Source of the DNA: Oasisia sp. SBJ-2009
Lineage: Eukaryota; Annelida; Polychaeta; Sabellida; Siboglinidae
Direction: 5' to 3'
NCBI GenBank assembly: GCA_964017155.1
Contig: OZ024862.1
Coordinates: 2,012,170 to 2,076,169, forward strand
Length of the DNA: 64,000 bases
The notes below the pieces were generated by a model. It had not been told where the DNA came from. It ran no database searches and saw nothing but the letters and a program-made list of their open reading frames with translations. Position numbers and translations under genes: made by a program. Each line of letters opens with the position of its first letter. Positions within the stretch are counted from its first letter, which is position 1. Below are positions 12,090 through 22,328 of this stretch, piece by piece.

Positions 12090-13408
12090 TAATGAACCAC
12101 CTGGAACATCACAACATCCTGTCCGACCATCAGCATGGGTTCCGTAAATGTAGGTCATGTGAGACGCAACTCATTCAAGCTGTCGACGACCTTGCGAAAT
12201 GCTTTAATGAAGGTGGCCAGATCGACGCTGTGCTGCTGAACTTCTCAAAGGCGTTTGACAAAGTGTCACACCACCATCTGGCAACCAAACTCCATCACTA
12301 CGGTATGCGAGGAAAGATGCTGGAATGGGTGAAAAGCTTTCTGAGCAGTCGCACACAGGAAGTAATCCTGGAAGGGAAAAAGTCTTCACCGGCCCCAGTG
12401 ACCTCAGGCGTCCCACAGGGATCTGTTCTCGCCCCCATCCTCTTCCTATGCTACATAAACGATCTACCAAACCAAGTTTCCTCAACTGTACGACTCTTTG
12501 CTGACGACTGTCTCCTATATCGCAACATCAACACAACACATGACGCAGAGACATTGCAAGAAGACATAGACAAACTGCAAACATTGGAAGCGGACTGGCT
12601 GATGGAGTTTAATCCAGACAAATGCGAAATCATCGGAATCACTAACAGAAGGAAAAAGAAAATTGTCACCAATTACTCCATACATGAACATCAACTAAAG
12701 GAAGTTAAAGGCGCCAGGTACCATAGACAGAACTCTGTCTTGGAATGAACATATCAACAATGTGACAAAAAAAGGGAACAACACCAGGGCCTTCGTACAG
12801 CGCAGCATCAACAGATGCCTCGAGTCTATCAAACCGCTATGTTATCAAACGTTTGTCAGGCCAAACGTGGAGTATGCCTCGACGGTATGGGACCCGTCCA
12901 CAGAGAAAAACACCAAATATGTGAAGAACGTGCAGCGACAGGCTGCACGCTTCGTGAAGAGCGACGACCACCATGCTGGAAAGCTTGAACTGGGTGTCCC
13001 TTGGGAGCAGGCACGCGGAAGCCAAGCTTGTAATGTTGTATCGCATTACAAACAACTTAGTAGACGTAACAACGTCCGCACTCACAGCCGCTCAAACACG
13101 CACCAGAGGCAACACACACCACTAATTACAACCATTCACCCGCATCGAAGCCTACAAACACTCCTTCTTTCCAAGCACCATCAAATCATGGAACAAATGC
13201 ACACAACAATTAGTTAGCAAACAATCACTTGATTCGTTTAGAAGGCTTTTGCAGTCAACGCCTACATAAGTACATATTTATGTCTTATTATCCCCCCCCC
13301 CGCGCAACTCCACCCACTACTTGCGACCGACCAAGCTCGACAATATTCTAGCCACATGCATACGTGACTATTACAGAGTGCTGAGCTACAATGAGAAGAA
13401 GAAGAAGA
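12090..13408 (+). pseudogene. 5'-truncated CR1/L2-type LINE, reverse transcriptase with one frameshift
   Basis: Encodes the C-terminal half of a non-LTR reverse transcriptase: an ISDHQHGF-like start, a motif-A region (LLNFSKAFDKVSHHHL), SGVPQGSVLAPILFLCYIND, the catalytic FADDCLLY, then a frameshift near 12745 and the thumb and C-terminal region (YASTVWDP, VQRQAARFV). Motif A reads N where most relatives have D, and the frame is broken, so it is inactive. The 3' end is GAGCTACAATGAGAAGAAG with a short AAG repeat. Penelope-like sequence on both sides suggests it landed in that element. Confidence 0.85.
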
Positions 13409-13499
13409 CCTGTGGCATGTTGTCTTCTGTTGGTTTCTCTGGTGTTGACATTCTCGTTGTTTCTCCTTTTTTGCATGATATTGATTGTTCATTTTTAGG

Positions 13500-13880
13500 A
13501 CCTTTCTGATGTCAAACATTCTGCTCTTTACAAGAGGTCTTATGGTATATTGTCCGTGTGGATCTTTGGCAATCCATAGAATGTCGGCACTGTTTCTGAT
13601 ATAGGGTAGATCTTATAGCGTAGGGCATCTGATAGTGATATCATTTGTGTCCTCTTTCACTCTTTCAAGGTGTTAACTAGTTTGCTTTTGTACACTCTGG
13701 TAGGATTCTTTTTTAATTTATCCTATGTGATGACATTCACTAATAGGCCTGCTATTTTGTTGATGTATTCTGTAGCGTTCATGGTCGCCCCTTGTCAGCT
13801 GGTAAGATCTTGATGGTTCTGTCCTTTAGGTTTTGAAGTACTTTTCTGTCTTCCAGTGATATATTTGATCTGCTCTGTTC
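13500..13880 (-). pseudogene. Penelope-like element fragment, N-terminal reverse transcriptase region
   Basis: Minus-strand translation in broken frames gives RTIKILPADKG-like text, MNATEYINKIAGLL, YKIYPISE and FYGLPKIHTDN, the upstream block typical of Penelope-like reverse transcriptases. With the 11976-12085 fragment it frames the LINE. The catalytic core is absent, so the original copy was deleted internally or rearranged. Confidence 0.6.
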
Positions 13881-14026
13881 TGTTTCTTGAGAGGTAATTA
13901 TATTTATGACATGAACCACGAAACCAGATCTTTAAATTTGAAGAATAATCACAATTTGTTTTCATATATAGCAACAAAGACAGTCAGTCGCCATAATAAC
14001 TGGACTCGGTATCATATGAAATGATT

Positions 14027-14053
14027 TTGAACAGAATGTCATTTTTATGAAAG
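14027..14053 (+). pseudogene. Decayed remnant of a type-2 heptad mini-exon
   Basis: The segment TTGAACAGAATGTC...GAAAG|GTAGGTTTAC matches the 3' half and donor of the 22251 mini-exon. Its 5' half and acceptor are gone and the upstream sequence joins directly to the CATATGAAATG motif that precedes each module. It shows that a further module copy once stood here. Confidence 0.6.
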
Positions 14054-14596
14054 GTAGGTTTACATAGCATATCATTATATACAGCCAACAAAACATTGCA
14101 TGCTGACTGAATGGTTGATTCGACAGGTCTGATTTGTTCTTCCTAGTTTGCAAACTAGCCACCAGGTGGTGCTGCTTGTGGTTTCGCAGTTTATAGTCAA
14201 GTTGCCATAATGATGACCCTGCAATGTTACTAACTGTAAACATTTTTTACGGAAATATATTTTATATAGTTAGGAGAGCAAAATTAGCTTGGTTGCACCT
14301 TGTGCAACCTTGAGCATTTCTCAGAATTCAAGATGGCGGTCTCGGCCATCTTAAATTTCAGCAAATATTCAACCTTAGATCTTGATGACGTAGAGGGTTG
14401 TGTAATACCTCTTTTTAAGGGATTTCCAGGATGGGGAGTCCATTTCTGGAGTAATTTTTTTGGATACAGTGTCAAAGTCAATGTCAAATCAAAGGTCAAA
14501 TTTACTTGTACAACCTTTAGCATTTCTCAGTATTGATTTTAAGGAAATAAAACATATGTGAATTTGAATTTATTTATCAGCCTTTTCGATATGCAA

Positions 14597-14597
<1 letters not shown>

Positions 14598-14650
<53 letters not shown>

Positions 14651-14665
14651 TTATATATGTATTTA
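14598..14665. repeat. (TA)n microsatellite
   Basis: TA repeat with minor interruptions inside the DNA transposon, beyond the 3' end of its gene. Confidence 0.95.
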
Positions 14666-14692
14666 TGTATAACAAGGAAATAAAGAGTACAT

Positions 14693-16929
14693 TTATTCAT
14701 CATCGACACTTGGCCCCCCTTCACCGTCTTCGATATCCATCTGCTTGCTGATGAAAGGACTACAGCAGAAGTCTCCTTCCTTGCATTTGCAGTAGTCCGT
14801 GCATGTAAGGCATGCGCTGTTGCAGCTGCAGCGTGTGCTACTGCATGCCTTGTATTCTGCAGTGCAGCTACAGCTAACGACATCCAGTAGTGCTTGGGGA
14901 GCAACTGGCGCTGTTGATACGACCCGTGTGATGGCGGAGCCTTCGATGTTCCAACCAAAGTTGGCAATATTTCGAGCTTCTTCAGGTGGATCACGTTAGT
15001 CCACGACCTTCCACAGTAGCATCTGAAGATGAGCTTGGAGCACATGCAGCTGCAGGTTGGCATCAGTCGGTGGAAGTTTCTTCAGTGGCGGAGGTTTCTT
15101 ATGGCAACGGTAGGAATGAACACGTGCGTCATTCATTGTTGTACATCCCTTCTGTCCGTAGAGGGGAAAGAAGAATGTGTGTGCCGTCTCCTGGAGCTGA
15201 GCGTGGGTTACGCCAGGCTGACCGACCCCTTGATCGAGATCTGGTATATCTATCTCCAGGAGCTTGAGCGCTGACTTTTTTCCTTTTCCAAAGGGGTACG
15301 ACACTGTATCGCAGCCTGACAGTGCGTGGATACCGAGAAGTTGACTGCACTTTCTGGGGCCTAACAGCTGAACAGTTTCGTTGATGTCCAAGACATCGCT
15401 ATTCCACTTTTCCATTTGAATCTTGGCGACAACTCGCATCCTTGATGTCCAGTACACCAAGAGAACGAAGACGTCAGTATCATCACTGAGGATTCGGATG
15501 GTCTGGGCGCCTTCTGCCACCGCTTTCAGCATGTAGCTGCAGAGGGTGACGTCTGCCTCATCATGGGTAACGACACAGTCCAGCATGTTGACGAGTTAGA
15601 TGTTGTGTGGAAGGGGATAGCTGCATAGAATGTTGTTAAGCAGATTCTTATTCTTGGAATTATGAAGAATAACTTCTCGGAATGGAAGGAGGGTGTTTGG
15701 GGTTATACGTACTTCCTTGGCTCTTCCTCTTCTCGTCAGCTCATGGTCCTTTGCGCTGGGAGCAGTTTGGTCATATCTGTCGAACAGAATGATTTTTATG
15801 GAGACAGGAGGATAGTGGGCCAGTCGAATGCCGAAGCTTGCAGCCAGATCTCCTGTAGTCCCGGAGACTGGCCAGGAGACGTGGTACAGAAGCTGGCGGG
15901 CATCAACCAACACCACGTTTGGAGCACATGGAGTCATGACAGAGACACTGAGAGACTAGACGAGCATGGCCTTGTCACCCTTCCTCAAGCAGCCATACTC
16001 ATCGATCAGGGCCGGAGGGACTGGACTCAGTTCAAACTGGAAGACATCGGCTATATCAATGCTGCGCTGCTGCCCCACGACTAACAGCCGACTGAACAGC
16101 GTCTCGATGTTGTAGATGGCCTTCCCCTTGACAGTGACTGCCTTCTTGAGCAACTCCATTGTTTTGACTTTCTCCTTTATTGTCTTGTGGAATTCACTGC
16201 TTAGCGAAGCGGAGAACTGCCTGCTCTGCTCACTCCTGATGGCCAATGCATTCTGAACATTCACTGTGTCTGGCGCCACTTGGCAATTGCAGATGTTATA
16301 GACACCTGGTTGCTGGTCATTGAGGGGGAGACTGTACTTCTCCAGCTCCCCCGCGATCTTCTTCCGATCGGCCTCGTCCAGTCTCCTTCTTCCCTCTCCT
16401 TCCTCCTTGTGCTTATTCTTCTCCTCCCCGTCTACTTCACCGTGTGGCTTCTGCTCCTCCCCAGCTTCATTGTACATATGTTCCATGGCGATGTTAAGGT
16501 GGGCGCACACACTGAAACTATTCACCCACACAGCCACTTGCTCGGGGCTCGTTGAAATACCCTTCATACCTCCAGAACCCTTCCCTCGCTTGATATATGT
16601 CTGCTCTGCGAACTGTGCTGCTTAAGGAGGAAGTCACCGTTCTGCTCTTCTCGCATGAACATGAGCGACAACAGCGTAGGCTTGACAAAGCAGACCAACC
16701 ATATCCTCCTGGTCGGGTGCCCTCTGGCTGTCTCCAGGCAACCATTCAGCTCCTCATATGTCTTGGCGCCATTCGAATAGAAATTATGCAGCAACACGGC
16801 AATGATGAGACGGTATGCTCGTAGAGCATTGGTCCAAGTGTTTCCGTTGACTATGCTGGTGATACCAGCAAACGCTGCGCTGATGAGAATGTCCACTCCT
16901 GATGGGAAAACCATGAGAGTGGGCATCAT
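14693..16929 (-). pseudogene. Transposon-borne FEN/PIN-like nuclease with C-terminal CXC domain (broken)
   Basis: One long minus-strand frame runs from 16567 to the TAA at 14693-14695 with three in-frame stops (15956-15958, 15596-15598, 14996-14998). A further upstream piece (16929-16564) is in another frame. In order: an uncharacterised helical N-terminus with a charged low-complexity stretch; VVLVDARQLLYHVSW, like the N-terminal Asp motif of FEN/PIN nucleases; ILFDRYD; HDEADVTL and ILSDDTDVFVLLVYW, matching the acidic EAD and SxDTD motifs of FEN-type active sites; HALSGCDTVSYPFGKGK; then a C-terminal Cys cluster (about 14910-14740, SCSCTAEYKACSSTRCSC and a similar second half) like the tesmin/TSO1 CXC DNA-binding repeat. 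The acidic residues expected for metal binding are present, but four lesions make this copy dead. Whether it is the element's mobility enzyme is unknown. Confidence 0.7.
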
Positions 16930-17429
16930 ATTCGTTTTTTTTTTGTTAAGCGGTTCTTGAAAAAGCTTGGGACAAGAATATACAACTTACTGTAGAGTAG
17001 ATGGTCTGTAGAGGTGATTTGTTTCTGGTTTTAGGTCAAATGTGACATTTGACCTCTGATTTGACCTTGACTTTAACCCAGTATCCAAACAATAACTGCA
17101 GAAATGGACTCCCCATCCTGGAAATCCCTTAAAAAGAGGTATTACACGACCCTCTACATCATCGAGATCACAGGTTGAATATTTGCTGAAATTCAAGATG
17201 GCCGAGACCGCCATCTTGAATTGTGCGAAATCCGCAAGGTTGCACAAGGTGCAACCAAGCTCATTTTGCTCTCCTAACTATATAAAATACATTTCCATCA
17301 AAACAGTTTACAGTTATTAACATTGCAGGGTCTCCTACAGTAAGTATAGGAGCGGCAACTTGACTATTAGTCGAGATGATAGGATGATTTTGCCATTGCA
17401 AAGTGAAAGTGTGCCAAAGTAACTTAAGG

Positions 17430-17474
<45 letters not shown>
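17430..17474. repeat. (TA)n microsatellite
   Basis: TA repeat after the motif GTGCCAAAGTAACTTAA, which also precedes the TA tract at 27368. It marks the same position in two module copies. Confidence 0.95.
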
Positions 17475-17476
<2 letters not shown>

Positions 17477-17593
17477 CAATTTGTAAAAAAAGTAGTGTCG
17501 CCTAACCGACTGTCTCTCGGCTACATAACATGTCAGAAAAGACGTAGTAGGCGTAGTAGGCGGCATTTAAGCATTATCCATTTAAGGGGCTGA

Positions 17594-17974
17594 AAAGTGC
17601 TGCCACCTTACAGAGCCTGGGTAAAAATGGCTAATCCTGCCATAATTCCTGCTGCATAAACAACTGCAAATTTGTATTTATTTTTGTATTAATATAGGTT
17701 TAATGTTCAATACGTTTAATTCTATAGTACTCTCTTATAAAACTATATCCTTATTTTTTTTATTTGTTGCCATGCTCATTAGTTCTCAGGCTGAAATTTA
17801 TTTAACGTGTTAAATAAGGATATTTTGTATTATATAATATGATATTATTAAAAACTATTCAAAATTAAGCTAATAATCACACATAAATACAAATTTGCAG
17901 TTGTTTATGAAGTAGAAATCATGGCAGCTAGGATTAGCCTGTATTACCCAGGCTCTGTGAGGTGGCACCACTTT
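17594..17974. mobile_element. MITE with long inverted ends
   Basis: The left end AAGTGCTGCCACCTTACAGA and its continuation to about 17680 is repeated in inverse orientation at about 17860-17974, giving arms of roughly 90 bp around an AT-rich core. Related arms occur near 20250-20540, 23757-24330 and 25075-25360. No coding capacity. Confidence 0.75.
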
Positions 17975-18565
17975 ACATGAATAACATTCAAATGACAGCT
18001 AAGTGACCAGACTATCTTCTTGTAAAGGTACGCAGACGAATGACAGTCAGTTAAACAAGAATAGGCTAATGCGGCCTACAACTTTGAATAAGCGTAGTAT
18101 TGCATCGATGGGATGTTGCAAAACATGAAAATTTGCACCACAAAGTGTGGCAAAACTTGATAACACTTGAGAAAATATCTGCATGCAGATTAAAAATATT
18201 CTGCTTAACTACATTGCCATAATAACTGGACCCAGTAACATATGAAATGAGTTATCCACTATAATGTCATATCCTGACAATGAGTGTAAGCATGATAATG
18301 AGTGTAAACATAATTAGCACAAACGTAACTTAATCATGAATATTTAATATCTTGATAATTTCAGTTATTACAATTTTCATTTGTCAATGACATTATTTTA
18401 CCACTGATGTATGTGGGATAAGTAAACATTTGTAAAAATCTATTTAGTATTGTCTAGAAATGTCATCACACTGTATATTCCAAGAAATTAAGAACTACAT
18501 GAATGTGATGATATATGTGATAAACATGTTGAAACTTAACTGTAATAATGCGCTTTTGATTAAAG

Positions 18566-18628
18566 GACAACAGCAGGCCACAACGACGGAAGTGAGCGCT
18601 TTGGCACAAAGTGTTGAGGATGTGAAAG
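18566..18628 (+). CDS. NLR gene, heptad mini-exon T1a
   Basis: 63-bp candidate exon between a TTAAAG acceptor and a GTACAT donor, phase 1 at both ends. It gives 21 residues starting at a split Gly and ending EVSALAQSVEDVK, with V10, L13, V17 and V20 on a/d heptad positions. It can join the HEPN exon (phase 1 out) and the NACHT exon (phase 1 in) without a shift. The acceptor lacks a strong pyrimidine tract, and the frame is open for about 40 codons upstream, so a longer exon is possible. Confidence 0.55.
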
Positions 18629-18868
18629 GTACATTAACAGAACCTTGCACTCTGACCAAGCGGTTTATGCGACAGGTCTGATTTTTTCTAACCAGTTTCG
18701 GAACAATCTATCGGGTGGTGCTGCTGGTAATGGCCATAGCATACATGTATGTCGTAGAAACTATATCCTTATTTTGTTAAATTTCATAGATGGCCTGAGA
18801 GTCAATCAGCGTGTCTACCCTCTTCTGGAGTAAGGCCTCTGATGTTGATCTGCAGTGCATCAATCTGC

Positions 18869-20230
18869 GGTCATCGGTGATTTGTAAACTATTAGAAAGA
18901 CTAATTAAAGATCACTTGGTTGATTTTCTTGTTAAAAATAAATTGATAAACACATCTCAACATGGGTTTTTAAAAGCGAGGTCATGCTTAACAAATATGT
19001 TATGTTTTTTGGAAGATGTCACAAAGTGGGTAGATGAGGGATCACCAGTAGATATAATCTACTTAGATTTTAAAAAAGCCTTTGACAAAGTGCCACACCA
19101 AAGAGTACTACTTAAACTAAAGGCCCATGGCATAGGAAATAGTATGATTAACTGGATAGAAAAATGGCTTATTGATAGAAGACAAAGAGTAGTAGTTGAT
19201 GGGGAGGTTTCAAATTGGAAATCTGTTTTGAGTGGAGTACCGCAAGGATCAGTATTGGGACCTATTTTATTCTTAATATATATCAATGATTTGGATGATG
19301 ACATAACAAGCAAGGTGTTGAAGTTTGCGGACGACACAAAAGTGTTTAGGAAAATAAAAAGTGATGCAGATAGACAGCATTTACAAGATGATCTAAATAA
19401 GTTGATAGAATGGTCGGAGAAATGGCAAATGCTGTTTAACTTTGGAAAGTGTAAGTGCCTCCACACAGGACATGGGAATGAAAATGCACAATATACAATG
19501 GGTGGTACTGTACTAAATACTACTGTAAAGGAAAAGGACTTAGGTTTAACCATTAGTGCTGACATGAAGGTATCAGAGCAGTGTGGAATTGCAGCAGCGA
19601 AGGCAAACCAAATTCTTGGATTAATTAGGCGAAATATAGTATACAAAGAAAAAGAACTAATAATACCGCTTTATAAAACAATAGTTAGGCCTCATTTAGA
19701 ATATTGTATACAAGCATGGAGGCCATATCGCAAGAAGGATATTGATATGCTAGAAAGAGTACAAAGGAGAGCAACAAAAATGATACAAAAACTCAGGAAT
19801 ATTAGTTATGAAATGCGTCTAAAAGAATGTGGTCTAACAACACTAGAAACCAGAAGATTGAGAGGAGATCAGATTGAGGTTTTTAAAATATTGAATGGGT
19901 ATGAAAATATTGACCGAATTTTTTTTTTCACGGTCAAGGAAGAGAGAAGGACTAGAGGACATGGAGTTGCATTAGCAAAGAAGCAGTGTAGACTAGATAT
20001 TAGACAATTTTTATTTTCCCAAAGAATAGTAAACGAATGGAACAAATTATCAGCTGATTGTGTAGGTGCTAGAAGTGTTAATATGTTTAAAAATAAAATT
20101 GACATATACCTAAGACGGGCAGGGTATACTTAGATAGATAGGTTGGACTCTCGATAAGCCAAACGGCTTCCTTGTCCACCTGCCATCTAGAGTTGATTCT
20201 CTAGGTGGCAATCTTGTTAAATCTAAATCT
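18869..20230 (+). mobile_element. 5'-truncated Crack/Jockey-group LINE with open reverse transcriptase frame
   Basis: Insertion that breaks the sequence after CATCAATCTG; copy 2 of the module reads through at about 25050, so the copy 2 locus is the empty site. The reading frame, entering at about 18870 and ending with TAG at 20131, has no stop: ICKLLERLIKDHL, YLDFKKAFDKVPH (motif A), SGVPQGSVLGPILFLIYIND, FADDTKVF (catalytic), then thumb and C-terminal region ending YLRRAGYT. The endonuclease and the start of the reverse transcriptase are missing, so this copy cannot move by itself. The 3' end is AAATCTAAATCT. A short target duplication (AATCT) is possible. The group name is by recognition only. 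Confidence 0.85.
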
Positions 20231-20249
20231 CAGTTGCGTATTAGGTACT

Positions 20250-20545
20250 AAAAGTGCTGCCACCTCACGGAGATGAGACGGAGATGGCAGCACTTTTTAG
20301 CCCCTTAAATCCATCGGGTAAATTTATGGTCTGCGGATGTTGCCATGCTCATTAGTTCTCAGGCTGAAATTGAAATAACATTTTGAATAAGTATATTTTT
20401 GATTAGATAATATTATATTATTCAAACTATTCAAAACTAACTAATATTCACATATAAATACAAATTTGCAGTTGTTTATCAAGCCGGATTCATGGCAGCT
20501 GGGATTAGCCTGTATCACCGAGGCTCTGTGAGGTGCTAAGTGACC
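20250..20545. mobile_element. MITE relic with AAGTGCTGCCACC ends
   Basis: AAAAGTGCTGCCACCTC and GATGGCAGCACTTTT form a hairpin at 20250-20300. The right-hand MITE arm (GGGATTAGCCTGTATCACC and CTCTGTGAGGTG) follows near 20500-20540. The same arrangement is in copy 2 at 25075-25360. It belongs to the 17594 family. Confidence 0.6.
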
Positions 20546-21330
20546 AGATTCTCTTCTTGCAAAGTTACGCAGACGAGCGACAGTCAGTTAAACAAGAATA
20601 GGCAAATGCGGGCCTATAACTTTGAATAAGGGTAAAATTGCATCGACGGGATGCTGCAAAACCAGAAAATGTGCACAATAAGTTGTGTCAAAATTTGATA
20701 AAATGCATCTCACCTGAAAAAGTATACCACGGCACTTTTGCACTAAGCAGCAGCATCATCATGAATTTTAGTTTATGTGTAAATTGTTTGTTTTACAGTC
20801 TACATGTGTGGATTTAGTTAGAATGTCAGGTTTCATAATTAGGCGACATAATTTTTATTATTTCTGATAAGAAACCTGCTAGTATTTTTACACACAAAAT
20901 GGAATTAAAACTGCAATTTTAACTATCATTCCTGATCAAAATTGAATTCCAAAGAGTTTATATAAATTCACAGGGCACAGACACATTGTACAAACAGTAT
21001 AAGTTATACATTGTCTGGTGGTACAGCCATGGCTGGCAAAGTCAGTTACTTGTATAAATCAACTTCCTTCCTTCCATGTATTGACTATCTGCCAGGGATA
21101 ATGTACATTGTCACCACCTTTGGTTTGTGAGGGTGCGAGAACACCAGCTAGGGTAAATGACTGGAGGAATGTGGAAGGGGTAATGGCAGATAAACAATTG
21201 TCTCGAAACCTCACGGCAAATGTGTATGCATAGCTTACCTGTATGGCGTGGAAACCATGGCGAAGATCGAATACAGCACATAAACAAAAGGCTCAGCTTA
21301 AGAAAATATCTGCATGCAAATTAACTACAG
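20546..21330. other. Intron, part of duplicated module
   Basis: No exon seen. Nearly identical sequence lies at about 25360-26160 in copy 2. Confidence 0.6.
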
Positions 21331-21666
21331 TGCCATAATAACTGGACCCAGTATCATATGAAATGTGTTATCCACTATGATGACATATTGTAATAATAAT
21401 GAGTGTAAACATAATTAGCATGAACGTAACTTAATCATGGTTATTTAATATCTTGATAATTTCAGTTATTAAAATTTTCATTTGTCAATTACATTATTTT
21501 ACCTCTGATATATGTGGGACAAGTAAACATTTGTCAAAATCTATTTAGTATTGTGTACAAATATCGTCCCACTGTATATTGAATGAAACTAAGACCTACA
21601 TGAATGAGAATATATATGTGATAAACATGTTGAAACTTAACTGTAATACTGTGCTTTTGATTAAAG

Positions 21667-21729
21667 GACAACAGCAGGCCACAACGACGGAAGTGAGTGC
21701 TTTGGCAGAAAGTGTTGAGGATGTGAAAG
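21667..21729 (+). CDS. NLR gene, heptad mini-exon T1b
   Basis: 63-bp candidate exon, TTAAAG acceptor and GTACAT donor, phase 1-1. The peptide ends EVSALAESVEDVK, one residue different from T1a (Q to E), with all a/d positions kept. Confidence 0.55.
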
Positions 21730-22250
21730 GTACATTAACACAACATTGCACGTTGACCAAGCTGTTTATGCGACAGGTCTGATTTTTTCTACCCGGTTTC
21801 GGAAGTAATCATCAAGTGGTGCTGCTGGTAATGGGCATAGCGTACCTGTTTGTCATAGAAACCATGGCGATGACTGAAATCAACAGCAAAAAGAAAAGGC
21901 TCAGCCTGAGAAAACATCTGCATGCAAATTAAAGATATTCTGCTTAAGTATATTGACATCATAATTTGATCCGGTATAATATGAAGTGAGTTGTCCATTG
22001 TGGTGATATAACCTGATAATTAGTAAACATAATGATGAGTGTAAACTTAATTAGCTCTAATGTATTGTAATCATGGATATTTATTAACTTTATTAATTTT
22101 GGTTATTAAAATTTGAGTTTGTTACAGACCCTATTTTATCACTGATTAATGTGGGACAAAAAACATTCAACTTAGAAAATTGCACAAATGTGAGTATATC
22201 TGTGACAAATATGTTAAAACGTAATAGTAAAAATGTGGATTTCATTAAAG

Positions 22251-22313
22251 GAAAACATGGGACCATGAAGACGAAAGTGGATCGCTTGGAACAGAATGTC
22301 GTGAATGTGGAAG
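22251..22313 (+). CDS. NLR gene, heptad mini-exon T2
   Basis: 63-bp candidate exon, CATTAAAG acceptor and GTAGGT donor, phase 1-1. The peptide contains MKTKVDRLEQNVVNVE. It is diverged from T1 but keeps exact length, phase and heptad register (M6, V10, L13, V17, V20), evidence that the coding pattern has been maintained. Confidence 0.6.
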
Positions 22314-22328
22314 GTAGGTTTACATAAC

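Larger units (their letters stand above)
14194..17366. mobile_element. 3.17-kb DNA transposon with TTA target duplication
   Basis: Terminal inverted repeats TAGTCAAGTTGCC and GGCAACTTGACTA lie between TTA (14191-14193) and TTA (17367-17369). Inner parts of the ends (to about 14540 and from about 17020) are also long inverted copies of each other. Two paralogous empty sites, near 23670 and 27305, read through with a single TTA, so ends and 3-bp duplication are directly supported. It carries one broken gene on the minus strand. The TTA target would suit a Harbinger-like group, but no known transposase is visible and the superfamily is left open. Confidence 0.85.
18215..22328 (+). repeat. Mini-exon module, copy 1
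   Basis: This stretch and 24398-27180 are copies of one module, collinear apart from a LINE at 18869-20230 found only here. The module begins with CATAATAACTGGACCCAGTA and contains two type-1 mini-exons and one type-2 mini-exon. Partial sequence at 13990-14193 and 17367-17430 is a further, mostly lost copy. The high similarity covers introns as well as exons, pointing to segmental duplication. Confidence 0.85.

Noticed and set aside
15662..16625. Plus-strand frames inside the DNA transposon
   Set aside because: They are antisense shadows of the minus-strand nuclease/CXC gene.
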